This document shows positions 41,940 through 52,616 of a stretch of 64,000 nt of DNA, one piece after another. The stretch is taken from NCBI GenBank assembly GCA_028751875.1, contig CM054154.1, forward strand, positions 56,908,572 to 56,972,571, given 5' to 3'. How positions within the stretch are numbered: the first letter of the stretch is position 1; every line of letters begins with the position of its first letter. The notes beneath the pieces were generated by a model, which worked only from the letters and a program-made list of their open reading frames with translations, had not been told where the DNA came from and made no database searches. Origin of the DNA: Rapana venosa (lineage: Eukaryota > Mollusca > Gastropoda > Neogastropoda > Muricidae). The translations under genes and the position numbers were made by a program.

Positions 41940-42556
41940 CACTCTGAGTCAAATGTTATTTTTGGATTAGTTGCAGCAAAAATAGTAATTTCTTATGAAG
42001 AAGATAACATGAAATAGCTGAAAATGTCATTTTATTTTCAGCTTTTAACTTTCTGAACTTGGTTTGAATTAAATGATTTTTTGAAGAAGGTCCTACTGAG
42101 GTCCTCAAAAATCCTTACAGACACATACAGACACTCACTCACTCACTCACTGAAATACAAGTTGAAGACGGTAAGTTTTCTGAAAACACTCTTCTTCATA
42201 AAAGCGGAGCGCTGCAAAGGAACCAAAGCCATAACTGGAACCACCAGATAAACAATGATTATAAGAATACATCCAGAACAAGAAAGATTGTGAATACTGT
42301 TTTTGCTGTCAAAAAACTATTTTTGGCCTGTTCAAATACTACTTTTTCATAGGCTGGGGTAGGCAGGTGTGAGGTAGCACCCAGACCACCACTGATGGTG
42401 TAGTGAGGGGATGGAGAGAGGGCTGGGGACTTCATTCCAACCAACCGGACTTGAATGTGTGATTTGTCAGTATTGTGATGGTGGGACTTTACCGCTAGAC
42501 CACCACCAATGCACATCTCTGATAAAACACTCACAAGCACGTCAGAAGGATAACTA
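41940..42556. other. Intron, nothing recognised
   Basis: Complex sequence. 42360-42505 has CCAGACCACCACTGATGGT and ACCGCTAGACCACCA, resembling the SINE-2 head on the minus strand in degraded form. Confidence 0.45.
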
Positions 42557-42805
42557 TTAATAATAATAATAATAATGTATGGAATTTATATAGCGCTGAA
42601 TCTTGTAAAGCAACAAATCAAAGTGCTTTTTAAAAATGTATTTATGTGCGTGTATGCGGTTTTGTAAATGTTGTCATCTGTTCCCACCGGCACACAATGG
42701 CCTACTCTTTCAAACAGCGGAACAGGGTTTAACGTGTGATCAAGATGTTCTGCATGCGTTCGCACATGGGGGCCTTGGTTCATAGTCTCATCCGAAGGAC
42801 TGTCC
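42557..42805 (-). repeat. CR1/L2 LINE tail joined to SINE-1 partial copy, both minus
   Basis: 42557-42627 has AATAATGTATGGAATTTATA and TAGCGCTGAATCTTG. 42640-42805 has GCGGTTTTGTAAATGTTGTC, CCCACCGGCACACAATGGCC and the core complement TAGTCTCATCCGAAGGAC. Confidence 0.8.
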
Positions 42806-42851
42806 CTGAAGATGGACTACCTTCACGGTGGGCGAAGCAGCTAACAACTCG

Positions 42852-43036
42852 CTGCATGTGCAGAAATGTCACCATGGGTGAACTGCATGTGCAGAAATGT
42901 CACCATGGGTGAACTGCATGTGCAGAAATGTCACCATGGGTGAACTGCATGTGCAGAAATGTCACCATGGGTGAACTGCATGTGCAGAAATGTCACCATG
43001 GGTGAACTGCATGTGCAGAAATGTCACCATGGGTGA
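42852..43036. repeat. 31-bp minisatellite, 6 copies
   Basis: The unit is CTGCATGTGCAGAAATGTCA plus CCATGGGTGAA, almost perfect. It lies inside a family 5 dispersed repeat (CCTTCACGGTGGGC to the left, GGAGCTGCTGGCCGAGGAG to the right) and ends about 130 bp before the last zinc-finger exon. Confidence 0.96.
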
Positions 43037-43165
43037 ACCGTGGAGCTGCTGGCCGAGGAGAAAGACAACAGATGTGTTGTAGTAAAGAAAGAAAAACCAT
43101 GATAAAGAAGGAGGAGGAGGAGGAGGAGTCCCTCACTCTAATGCCTGGTGTGTCTGCTGCTGCAG

Positions 43166-43567
43166 GGAGGAGCCAACAGCCAGACGCGCTCTCTCCTGCA
43201 GGGAGGGCCAGGTCAGGGGTCAGGGGGGGCACAGGAGGGCGGGCAGGACAAAGCGCCGCCGCCCCAGGACTTTGTGGTGGTGGGCCTGGCGCGCGTGGAG
43301 GAGACGGGCATGACGGAGGCCGAGGCCTGCGCTCTGCACAACACGCTGCTCAAACCACACGCCACCACCACCAGCAGCAGTGGCGGCAGCGGCGCTGTAG
43401 GGACGACCTTGACCGCCGCCGTTTCCTCCAAACACCGCACAGCGACGTCCTCCACGCTGCAGTTGAAGAAGGGAGGGAAGGCGGGGTCTGGCATCAAGCT
43501 GAAATTGATTGTTGCCCCTAAGTCTGCCGCTGCTGCCGCCTCCTCCTCCACTGCAGAGAGGAAGTGA
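43166..43567 (+). CDS. Zinc-finger gene, last coding exon with stop
   Basis: The acceptor is TGTCTGCTGCTGCAG, phase 0; TGA is at 43565-43567. It encodes a Gly/Gln-rich stretch (GGANSQTRSLLQGGPGQGSG) and a conserved-looking core (QDFVVVGLARVEETGM and EAEACALHNTLLK). A Thr/Ser/Gly/Ala-rich segment and a Lys-rich end (KLKLIVAPKS..., ERK) follow. No further fingers or known domain. The VVVGLARVEE core could be a short interaction motif, but nothing more can be said from sequence alone. High GC at third positions matches the earlier exons. Confidence 0.85.
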   Translation, partial: GGANSQTRSLLQGGPGQGSGGAQEGGQDKAPPPQDFVVVGLARVEETGMTEAEACALHNTLLKPHATTTSSSGGSGAVGTTLTAAVSSKHRTATSSTLQLKKGGKAGSGIKLKLIVAPKSAAAAASSSTAERK

Positions 43568-43616
43568 GGTGTGATGGCGGTGTGTGCAGTGTGATGGCGG
43601 TGTGAGCGGGATGTTT

Positions 43617-45062
43617 ATGACATGTGTTTGTGTATTGCATGGGAGGTGTGATGTGAAATGTGTTTGTGTATTGCATGGGAGGTGTGATGTGAAATGTGTT
43701 TGTGTATTGCATGGGAGGTGTGATGTGAAATGTGTTTGTGTATTGCATGGGAGGTGTGATGTGAAATGTGTTTGTGTATTGCATGGGAGGTGTGATGTGA
43801 AATGTGTTTGTGTATTGCATGGGAGGTGTGATGTGAAATGTGTTTGTGTATTGCATGGGAGGTGTGATGTGAAATGTGTTTGTGTATTGCATGGGAGGTG
43901 TGATGTGAAATGTGTTTGTGTATTGCATGGGAGGTGTGATGTGAAATGTGTTTGTGTATTGCATGGGAGGTGTGATGTGAAATGTGTTTGTGTATTGCAT
44001 GGGAGGTGTGATGTGAAATGTGTGTGTGTATTGCATGGGAGGTGTGATGTGAAATGTGTGTGTGTATTGCATGGGAGGTGTGATGTGAAATGTGTGTGTG
44101 TATTGCATGGGAGGTGTGATGTGAAATGTGTGGTGTATTGCATGGGAGGTGTGATGTGAAATGTGTTTGTGTATTGCATGGGAGGTGTGATGTGAAATGT
44201 GTTTGTGTATTGCATGGGAGTGTGTGATGTGAAATGTGTTTGTGTATTGCATGGGAGGTGTGATGTGAAATGTGTTTGTGTATTGCATGGGAGGTGTGAT
44301 GTGAAATGTGTTTGTGTATTGCATGGGAGGTGTGATGTGAAATGTGTTTGTGCATTGCATGGGAGATGTGATGTGAAATGTGTTTGTGCATTGCATGGGA
44401 GGTGTGATGTGAAATGTGTTTGTGCATTGCATGGGAGGTGTGATGTGAAATGTGTTTGTGCATTGCATGGGAGGTGTGATGTGAAATGTGTTTGTGCATT
44501 GCATGGGAGATGTGATGTGAAATGTGTTTGTGCATTGCATGGGAGGTGTGATGTGAAATGTGTTTGTGCATTGCATGGGAGATGTGATGTGAAATGTGTT
44601 TGTGCATTGCATGGGAGATGTGATGTGAAATGTGTTTGTGCATTGCATGGGAGATGTGATGTGAAATGTGTTGTGCATTGCATGGGAGGTGTGATGTGAA
44701 ATGTGTTTGTGCATTGCATGGGGAGGTGTGATGTGAAATGTGTTTGTGCATTGCATGGGAGGTGTGATGTGAAATGTGTTTGTGTATTGCATGGGAGGTG
44801 TGATGTGAAATGTGTTTGTGTATTGCATGGGAGGTGTGATGTGAAATGTGTTTGTGTATTGCATTGGGAGATGTGATGTGAAATGTGTTTGTGTTTGCAT
44901 GGGAGATGTGATGTGAAATGTGTTTGTGTATTGCATGGGAGTGTGATGTGAAATGTGTTTGTGTATTGCATGGGAGATGTGATGTGAAATGTGTTTGTGT
45001 ATTGCATGGGAGATGTGATGTGAAATGTGTTTGTGTATTGCATGGGAGATGTGATGTGAAAT
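43617..45062. repeat. 36-bp minisatellite, about 40 copies, directly after the zinc-finger stop
   Basis: The unit is TGTGATGTGAAATGTGTTTG plus TGTATTGCATGGGAGG. Subtypes (GTGTATT versus GTGCATT; GGGAGG versus GGGAGA) occur in blocks. Because 36 is a multiple of three, the array is open in several frames on both strands (over 600 codons on the minus). It starts 50 bp after the TGA and probably lies in the 3' UTR. Confidence 0.97.
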
Positions 45063-45231
45063 GTGTGTGAGGTGTTTGTGATTTGTTATACATGCACTTT
45101 TGTGTAATATGTGTGTGTGTGTGTTGTGATGTATGAGTTGTGTTGTGAAATGTGTGTAAGGTGTTGTGTGGATGTCTATGCATCACATGAGATTTTATAT
45201 GGATGTGTCTGTGAAATATGCGTTAGATACT
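45063..45231. other. GT-rich flank
   Basis: Degenerate TGTG-rich sequence between the minisatellite and the LINE; no AATAAA recognised. Confidence 0.5.
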
Positions 45232-48200
45232 AAGAGCAGCAACGGTCTACTGCTCCTCTAGACTTGCATGGAGCATGACCTACTGATCACAAACACGACT
45301 TTCAACCTCCCTACACATAACAGGACATCATGGATGCATCCCTGCTCTAGGCACTGGCATCTTATTGACTATGTCATCACCAGGAAGAGGGACAGGCAGG
45401 ATGTTCGTGTCACAAAGGCCATGTGTGGAGCAGAATGCTGGACAGACCACTGTCTCATCGTCTCCAAGCTCAGGTTGCGTGTCCAGCCCAGGAGACGGCC
45501 ACAAGGCGTGAAAGCACCTAAATGCCTGAATGTCAACAAGATGAAGAACGACACAGTCAAGCGGTCTCTTGCTGCCGCCTTGGAGGAACGCCTACAGCCC
45601 ATTGTGCTGGATAGCCAAAACGTGGAATCAGCATGGGGAACACTCCGTGAGGTCGTGTATAAACACAGCTATGGAGTGCCTCGGCCCTACTTCCAGGCGA
45701 CACAGGGACTGGTTTGATGAGAACTGTGAAGAGATCACACAGTTATTGGAAGACAAGCGCTGTGCCTATAAAGCCCTCCTTGATGACCCAACATCAACAG
45801 CAAAGAAAGATGCACTGAGGAACAAGCGTAGCACCATCCAGCTAAAGCTGCGTCAGATGCAAGACTCCTGGATCAGCAATAAAGCAGATGAGATCCAAGG
45901 ATATGCTGACAGGAATGACATGAAGAACTTCTATGATGGACTCAAAGACATCTATGGTCCCACCACATCAAGATCATCACCACCTCTCCTCAGTGCAGAT
46001 GGGTCTACTCTCATCACTGACAAAGACAAGATCCTTGAGAGATGGGCTGAACATTTTGACAATGTTCTAAACCGTCCTTCCACCATCAATGATGGAGCTA
46101 TTAACCGCCTCCCACAAGTTCCAGTCGAAGAGACGATGAGTGCCATACCAACCTTTGAGGAGATCTAGAAAGCAATTCGCCTGCTGTCCAGTGGTAAAGC
46201 ACCCGGCGCAGACTCAATCCCAGCTGAGATCTACAAAGGGGGTGGCAGAGCACTGACTGAAAAACTTCATGAGCTCTTCCATGTCGTATGGCAGCATGAG
46301 ACTCTTCCGCAAGACTTCAAAAATGCCTCCATCATACTATACAAGAACAAAGGAAACCACAAGGCCTGTGACAACCACCGAGGAATATCCCTGCTGTCCA
46401 TCGCAGGCAAGGTCCTGGCCAGAGTACTGCTGAACCGGCTCATAGTCCACCTTGAGCAAGACCTTCTTCCAGAGAGTCAATGTGGCTTCCGGAAAGATCG
46501 CGGGACTATCGACATGGTGTTTGCTGCCAGGTAGCTCCAAGAGAAGTGTCAGGAACAAAACACTGACCTCTACTCCACCTTTGTTGATCTGACCAAGGCC
46601 TTTGATACTGTTAGCAGAGAGGGTCTATGGAGAATCATGGCGAAGTACGGCTGCCCAAGAAAATTCATCGCCATCGTACGTCAGTTTCATGATGGTATGC
46701 TGGCCAGAGTACAAGACAACGGAGAGGCATCTGAACCCTTCCCAGTCACCAACGGAGTGAAGCAGGGCTGTGTTCTTGCTCCCACCCTGTTCAGCCTCAT
46801 GTTTTCGGCAATGCTGTCAGATGTGTTCAGAGATTCGGATGTTGGTGTCAGCATCAGGTACAGGTATGATGGATCACTCTTCAATCTCAGGAGGCTTCAA
46901 GCAAAAACCAAGGTCTCAACAGATCTCATCAATGACTTCCTGTTTGCCAATGATTGCGCCCTCGATGCTGCTTCTGAAGCCGACATGCAAGACAGTGTTG
47001 ACAAGTTCTGTGATGTTTGCGACAACTTTGGGTTGACAATCAGCACCAAGAAGACTGAGGTAATGCACCAACCAGCCCCAGGGAAGCCCTACGTTGAACC
47101 AAACATCTCCGTAAATGGACATAGACTCAAAGCAGTGGACAAATTTACTTATCTTGGCAGTACCCTCTCTCGCACAGTAGCTATTGATGATGAGGTCAAC
47201 ACCAGACTCGCCAAAGCAAGCGCTGCCTTTGGCAGACTTTGAAAGAATGTGTGGGACAGGAGAGGCATCTCAACAGAAACCAAGATCAAGGTCTACAAAG
47301 CGGTAGTGCTCACCACCCTGCTCTATGGCTCAGAGCCATGCTAAAAAGCTGAATCACTTCCACAGCACCTGTTTGAGAAAACTGTTTGGCATCAAGTGGC
47401 AGGACAAGATCCCAGACACTGAGGCGCTCACTAGAGCAAACCTTCCCAGCATCCACACCATCCTGATGCAGACCCAGCTTCGCTGGGCAGGCCATGTAGT
47501 TCGCATGCCAGACCATCGGCTCCCCAAGAAACTTCTGTTTGGAGAACTTCAGCATGGAAAGCCCTCCCAGGGAGGCCAGAAGAAACGCTTCAAGGACACT
47601 CTGAAAGCCTCACTGAAAGCCTTCAACATTGAGATAAACTCATGGGAGCAGGCAGCAATGGAGAGGCCACAGTGGCGAGCAGCTGTACGCAGTGGCGCCA
47701 AGGCCCACGAAGCAAACAGAATTGCGACTGCTGAGCAACGCAGGCAAGACAATGACAATGACAAATTCTTTTATTTCGAGGATAATGAATAAGCACCCAT
47801 GTGCTTTTTTACATCCAGTCCCCGCCCTTAAGGATATATATGATAATAAAATAAAATAAAGCTCATAGCAATACACTTACACAGTTTACGGGGGGAAAAA
47901 TATCTACACAAAAATCCCCACCAAAATCACTGAAGAGAGAGAGAGAGAGAAAAAAAAAGTAGCAACAAGTAAGAAAGAAAGCAGAACAGAAAACACAGAA
48001 ACAACCGAAAAAATAGCAAGAAACAAAAGCAAACCAAAAATGGCAACAACAACAAGGGAGAGGGGAACAACAAATAGTCCCCCCTCAAAAAACCAACAAC
48101 AACCCCAAACCAAAACCAAAACAGAACCAAACAAAGCAAAACCTCCATAAAATAAAGGAGAACAAACAGGAAAGATAGAGCCTCCAAGTCTCCAAAAGCA

Positions 48201-48346
48201 GCCACTACACCCTGTCCATACTGCTCAAGAACTTTTCAAGTGTGGATTGGCCAAATAAGTCATCTTCGCACCCACAGAAATAGACCCTCCCAATCCCAGG
48301 ATGAATAGATGGCCATCATCGATCCCGATGGACGAAGAAGAAGAGA
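45232..48346 (+). mobile_element. LINE (family B), 5'-truncated, endonuclease end + RT + C2H2 finger, non-functional
   Basis: The plus strand shows, in order, the end of an AP-type endonuclease (LIDYVITR, ECWTDHCL, 45380-45460) and a full RT region (GKAPGADSIPAEI, NHRGISLLS, FVDLTKAFD, GVKQGCVLAPTLF). The catalytic box is altered to FANDCA where FADD is expected. C-terminal GIKWQDKIPD, LRWAGHVVRMPD and a C2H2 finger (48200-48280) complete it, followed by a GAAGAAGAAG tail. There is one frameshift near 45690, in-frame stops at 46166, 46532 and 47240, a 20-bp deletion near 47335 and an inserted segment at about 47750-48170. Together these make it dead. Confidence 0.93.
47750..48170 (-). repeat. 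Nested insertion in LINE B: SINE-1 tail plus A-rich sequence
   Basis: 47757-47825 matches the SINE-1 3' end on the minus strand (GAGGATAATGAATAAGCACC, CATCCAGTCCCCG). The rest is A-rich (CAAAACC, AACAAC). The uninterrupted LINE copy at 3153-3857 shows that this segment is extra. Confidence 0.7.
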
Positions 48347-48634
48347 TACTAACAGTAAGATAGGTAGATGTGTAAACTTGTGAATCATATGTGAGATATG
48401 TGTGTGTGTGATACCCCCCACGTCCCAGAAAGGGTAAGAACATTCAGTGTTGTTGGGTTTTGTGTGTGCACATGCATGTGTGCATGAACAGTTGTTACTT
48501 GATGCCTTGTGTTTCTTGTCATTCCTGTCTTTTTGATTTTGAACATCCACAGTCTTTTTTGCCTGTAGAAACACTGTGTAAGAAAGTCATCATGTATGTG
48601 TGTGTGTTTGTATACATGTGTGTGTTCATTTTTT
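48347..48634. other. Intergenic, nothing recognised
   Basis: Short complex stretch with GT-rich parts. Confidence 0.4.
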
Positions 48635-48850
48635 TTTTTTTCCTTTGTTTCGAGGATGATGGAATGGGCTCTTGTGTGCCTTTTTTTGCCATCCAATTCC
48701 TCTGTGTGTGCAGCTTTGTAAATTTTGTCATCCATTTCCACCACACACAATTGCCTACGCTTCCGAAAAGGGAGCAGGTTTTAGCCTGTGTGCAGGATGA
48801 TCTGCGAGCGCTTGCACACGGGGCCTTGGTTTAGAGTCTCAGAAGGATGT
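48635..48850 (-). repeat. SINE-1 copy, diverged, minus orientation
   Basis: TTCGAGGATGATGGAATGGG, ACACACAATTGCCTACGC and GGGGCCTTGGTTTAGAGTCT; the head is missing. Confidence 0.78.
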
Positions 48851-49714
48851 GTGTGTGAGTTTGTGCATGCGTGCGTGCGTGTAAGCGTGCAAGTATTGTG
48901 AGTGTGTGTGAACTTTAACCATAACACCATAACTGTCCCACATAAGGTCCTCTCTCTCTCTGTCTGTCTGTCTGTCTGTCTAACATGGTCTGAATATATG
49001 TGTGTGTGTGCATGTGTGTATGTATGTAGGTAGGTACCGGCAGCCCTTCTTTCAGCCTGCGGGAGGAAAGTAGCGCTGAGGGGGGCAAATGCATGTTTTT
49101 GACAGGCCAGATCTTGGGAACTATCTAAATAATGGCATATCTGCCTACCCATGCGATTTTATCATATTTTTACGATTTGTTTACCCCAAATACAAAAATA
49201 CAAATCTACTGATATAGTGATAAAAATACGATTTTGACAACCACACACAAAAAAAGTGAAACTACGGCAAGGCTGCACACCGGTATTAAAAAATCACTCT
49301 TTTCCTTCTGTTTTTCTATGTGACTCTTATATTCATACCAACGCACTAAGGCATCCACAGAAAATAAAAACCACTTTTTGTGAAAGACTAGCCTCTGACT
49401 CAAAACTCATGTGATGTCGAACAAATTTGGTAGGTTTGAAATGTTTTAATTTTTCAGCAAACACTGTACCCCCTCAGTCCTTTGTCGTCTGCTAGCTTCC
49501 TTACCGCAATATGCATGCGCGGGGTCAACGCTGTAGGAATACAGGCAAACCTCATTTGATGATTATTTCCGACTTTCTCGTGACTACCTGGTATTGCTCT
49601 ATGTCCTCAGTCCCCAAAACAAGTGCCAGTCCATTTTTTCATGCTTAAAGAAATCTGAAAATCACCAACTTTTTTCCACTCGCACTCTATAGAAGATACT
49701 ACATGACCCCCAAA
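48851..49714. other. Intergenic: TGTC/GT microsatellites and dispersed repeat family 6
   Basis: (TGTC)n at 48960-48981; GTAGGTAGGTA near 49020-49036; family 6 text at 49130-49265 (GTGATAAAAATACGATTTTG). The remainder is unrecognised. Confidence 0.55.
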
Positions 49715-51041
49715 TAGCGAATTGGTTGGCACATGGAACATCTGTGGCATATGTGACAAAGAACCAGAAATAGTGGAATTTATGACCCAACCCAAAATCT
49801 CGATTATGGGTTTAGCAGACACCACAAGGAAAGGTACAGGGACAAAGATAATTGACTCTGACTTTATTCTCATCTGGAGCGGAGTGAGCAAAGATCAGAG
49901 AGCAGTACACGGTGTGGGATTTATTCTGCATCCAAATAAAGCAAAAAACATTTTGAACACCGAGTACATCTCGGAGACACTCATCAAGATCAGAGAGAGA
50001 GAAGGAAAGAAGATCGCAAACTACAAACAGATCTATGCGCCTTGTAATGACATATACTCAAACGAAGAAAAGGATGACTTCTTTGGAAACCTCTCAGACC
50101 TTATCAACGGGATGTATGACTGAAGATCTTTATGTCATGGGAGACTTCAACGGCAGAGTAGGTGAGAGGAGAACGCCATGGACACCGCATCTTGGCCCGC
50201 ACAGTGACCATCGAACACCCTGCAATTACAACGGCAACCATGTGCTGGAACTGTGCTCAGAGCATGAACTACTGATCACCAACACCTTCTTCCGACATCG
50301 ACCCAGCCAAATCTACACCTGGTACAAGTGGAACAACACAAATGTAAGATCACAGATTGACTTCATTCTAACTAGAACTGGTATGAGAAACAACAGTACC
50401 GATGCGAGGACTATTCCAAATGCGGTCCTAGACCCAGACCACAGACCAGTCATCCTGAAACACAACACACGGGAGAAGAGGACACCAGGAAAAAGGAAAC
50501 AGGCAGAGAGGATCAACATGAACAAGCTAAAAAATGCTGAAGTACGGGACCACATCCTCAACACTGTAGCTCAAAAGCTGAACGGGGTGGACCCTACAGA
50601 TATGAATATTGAGGAGGCCTGGAGTACCTTTAGAACAGCTATCCTGGACACCTTGCAAGAGGCATGCGGCAACAGGGAGGACAGAAATGGAACCAGAAAG
50701 GCAACAGCGTGGTGGAATGAAGAAGTCAAGGAGGCCATCAAAGAAAAGAAGAGACTCTTCAAGATCTGGTTGAAGTCATATCAAGAAGATGACTACGTGA
50801 ACTACAGACTCGCAAGAAGAAACAGCAAGCAGGTGGTGAGAGCAGCAAAGGAGGCTTCATGGAAAAAGTATGGTGAAGAACTTAGCGAAATGTGTAAACA
50901 CTCCCCAAGAGAGTTCTACAAAGTGTAAAAGCCATGCGAATACGGGAGGAGCCCTTTAACCCCACCACTGCGATCAACGATCCAAACGGACAGCCACTGC
51001 AGGAAGAGGATGAGATCATACAGTGATGGGAAGATTACTTT
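49715..51041 (+). mobile_element. LINE A, 5' part: endonuclease and linker
   Basis: Plus strand, beginning near the endonuclease start (GTWNICGICDK). It continues with GLADTTRKGTG (the usual Glu motif is not evident), a frameshift near 50115, then GDFNGRVGERR, RSQIDFILTR and PDHRPVILK: the DFN, DFI and DH boxes of an AP-type LINE endonuclease. A linker follows (AWWNEEVKEAIKEKKRLF). The ORF stops at 50926-50928. At 51031-51041 it is cut by LINE C and resumes at 52617. Confidence 0.9.
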
Positions 51042-52616
51042 CATCATCATAATCAGTCCCGTGACCTTGGCGGTCGTGGGGGAGACACGAAAGACGATGC
51101 CGTGGTAAGCCTCCTCCATCCATCTCGGTCCTCGGCTCTGCGCAGTAGTGCCGAGTCATTCATCCTGGTCCATTCTCTGATGTTGTCCATCCATGACTTG
51201 TTCTGTCTTCCCCTCCTTCTGCCACCTTCGAGTGTTCCCTGCAGTACTGTTTTTGGCAGAGTGTTGTGGCGGGTGACGTGGCCGAACCATGTCAGCTTTT
51301 TCTTCTTGACAATGGTGAGAAGGGGTTCCTGTGGACCTGCCAGCCGTGTTATTTGACTCTTGACAAATTCATTGGTCTTTCGTTCTCTCCAGGATATGCC
51401 CAGTAGTTTTCTATGGCATTTTGTTTCAAATGACTGGATTCGCTTTGCTGTTTCAGCAGTCAATGTCCAGGTTTCACTTCCGTACAGCAGGATAGTCTGA
51501 ATTAGGGCTTTGTAGAGCTTTAGTTTGATTGGGAAACTGATCTCTTTACTTTTCCATATAGTGGTGAGTTTTGTCATGGAAGATGTTGCCATGGCTAGTC
51601 TGACTTTGATTTCTGTCGTCGATCGCCCGTCCTTTGTGAGTGTAGCGCCAAGGTATTTAAAAGCGTCTACCTCCTCCAGTTGTTGGCCGTTCATGTAAAT
51701 TTTAGCGGTGGCGTTGCTCATGCTGTTCACAAGTACTTTACTTTTCTCTGAGCTCACCTCCATCCCATATGCTCCAGCTCTGTTCTCAAGTCTGGTCGTA
51801 AGATCTTGCAGCTCTGTGTTACTTCCGCCCATGAGGTCAATGTCATCGGCAAACCGCAAGTTGTTGAGGGGTCTGCCGCCAATGGAGATGGTAGAGTGGA
51901 AGTCATGGAGGGTCTCTCTCATAATGTTTTCCAAGAACAGATTAAACAGGACTGGAGATAACAGGCACCTTGTCGGACCCCAACTGTGGTTTTGAAATAG
52001 TCTCCGACCTGATTGTTCAGAAGGACTGCACTGCTTGCGGTGTTGTATAGTGCTTGAATGGTTTGCACTAGTCCTTCAATGCCAAACATTCTGAGGACCT
52101 GCCACAGGCCTTCGTGCCATACTCTGTCGAAAGCCTTCTTGAAGTTGATGAAGTTGTGGAACAGGTCTCTCTGATGTTGAAGATGTTTTCCATCAGGATG
52201 TGGCAGTTAAAAATCTGTTCGATAGTGCTCCTGCCTGCCCTGAACCCAGCTTGTTCCTCTGCAAGGTGTTCTTCTGCCTCCTTCTTGAGTCGATTCAAAA
52301 TAACTTTGAGCATGATCTTGCTGGCGTGGCTGATGAGGCTAATTGTTCTGTAGTTTCGGCATTGGCGTAAATTCCCCTTCTTGGGCAGAGGTATGATGAG
52401 TGATTGTGTCCATTCTGTTGGCCACTGTTATGTCTCCCAAATCTTCTGACAGATAGCTGTAACATGTGTGATGACTGTTTCGCCACCATGCTTGAGCAGC
52501 TCTGCTGGTATGTTGTCTGCTCCTGGGGAATTTCCTACTGGTAAGCTGCGGATGGCTTCTTCCACTTCTTCCCTCAGTATAGGTAATGGCGAGGGTGAAC
52601 ATGAAAGACAAATGCA
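51042..52616 (-). mobile_element. LINE C, inserted in LINE A, minus strand, 11-bp TSD
   Basis: The minus strand reads GADNIPAELLKHGGE, then EWTQSLIIPLPKKGN, CRNYRTISLISH, EEQAGFRAGRST, FADDIDLMGG (intact catalytic box), IWKSKEISFPIKLKLYKALI, CHRKLLGISWRERKTN, LTWFGHVTRHNTLPK and RRRGRQNKSWMDN. The 3' end at 51042 has a GAT-type tail. AAGATTACTTT flanks it at 51031-51041 and 52617-52627. Frameshifts near 51960 and 52150 and stops inactivate it. The 5' end is truncated within the RT region, before the endonuclease. The same family reappears at 63540. Confidence 0.93.

Larger units (their letters stand above)
26928..43567 (+). other. C2H2 zinc-finger protein gene, 7 coding exons, 11 fingers
   Basis: Gene-level entry. 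The proposed exons are 26928-26999, 29618-30076, 31463-31763, 32805-32972, 35204-35287, 37538-37764 and 43166-43567. They sum to 1713 nt, exactly 571 codons including TGA, with phases 0,0,1,1,1,0 at the junctions. The product has a short N-terminus, three fingers with atypical linkers, then eight fingers largely joined by TGERPY/TGEKPY-type linkers. After these come a basic Lys/Arg/Gln region and a Gly/Ala/Ser-rich C-terminus. Tandem C2H2 proteins of this type are usually nuclear DNA-binding regulators; the target is unknown and no orthologue is assigned. No KRAB, BTB or SCAN domain is seen. A repeat array in nearly every intron enlarges the gene to 16.6 kb. Confidence 0.88.

Noticed and set aside
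43220..45186. Minus-strand frames of about 470-607 codons with repeated NTFHIT or CNTQTHFTSHLP
   Set aside because: They come from the 36-bp minisatellite (multiple of three, no stop) and extend into the antisense of the last zinc-finger exon.
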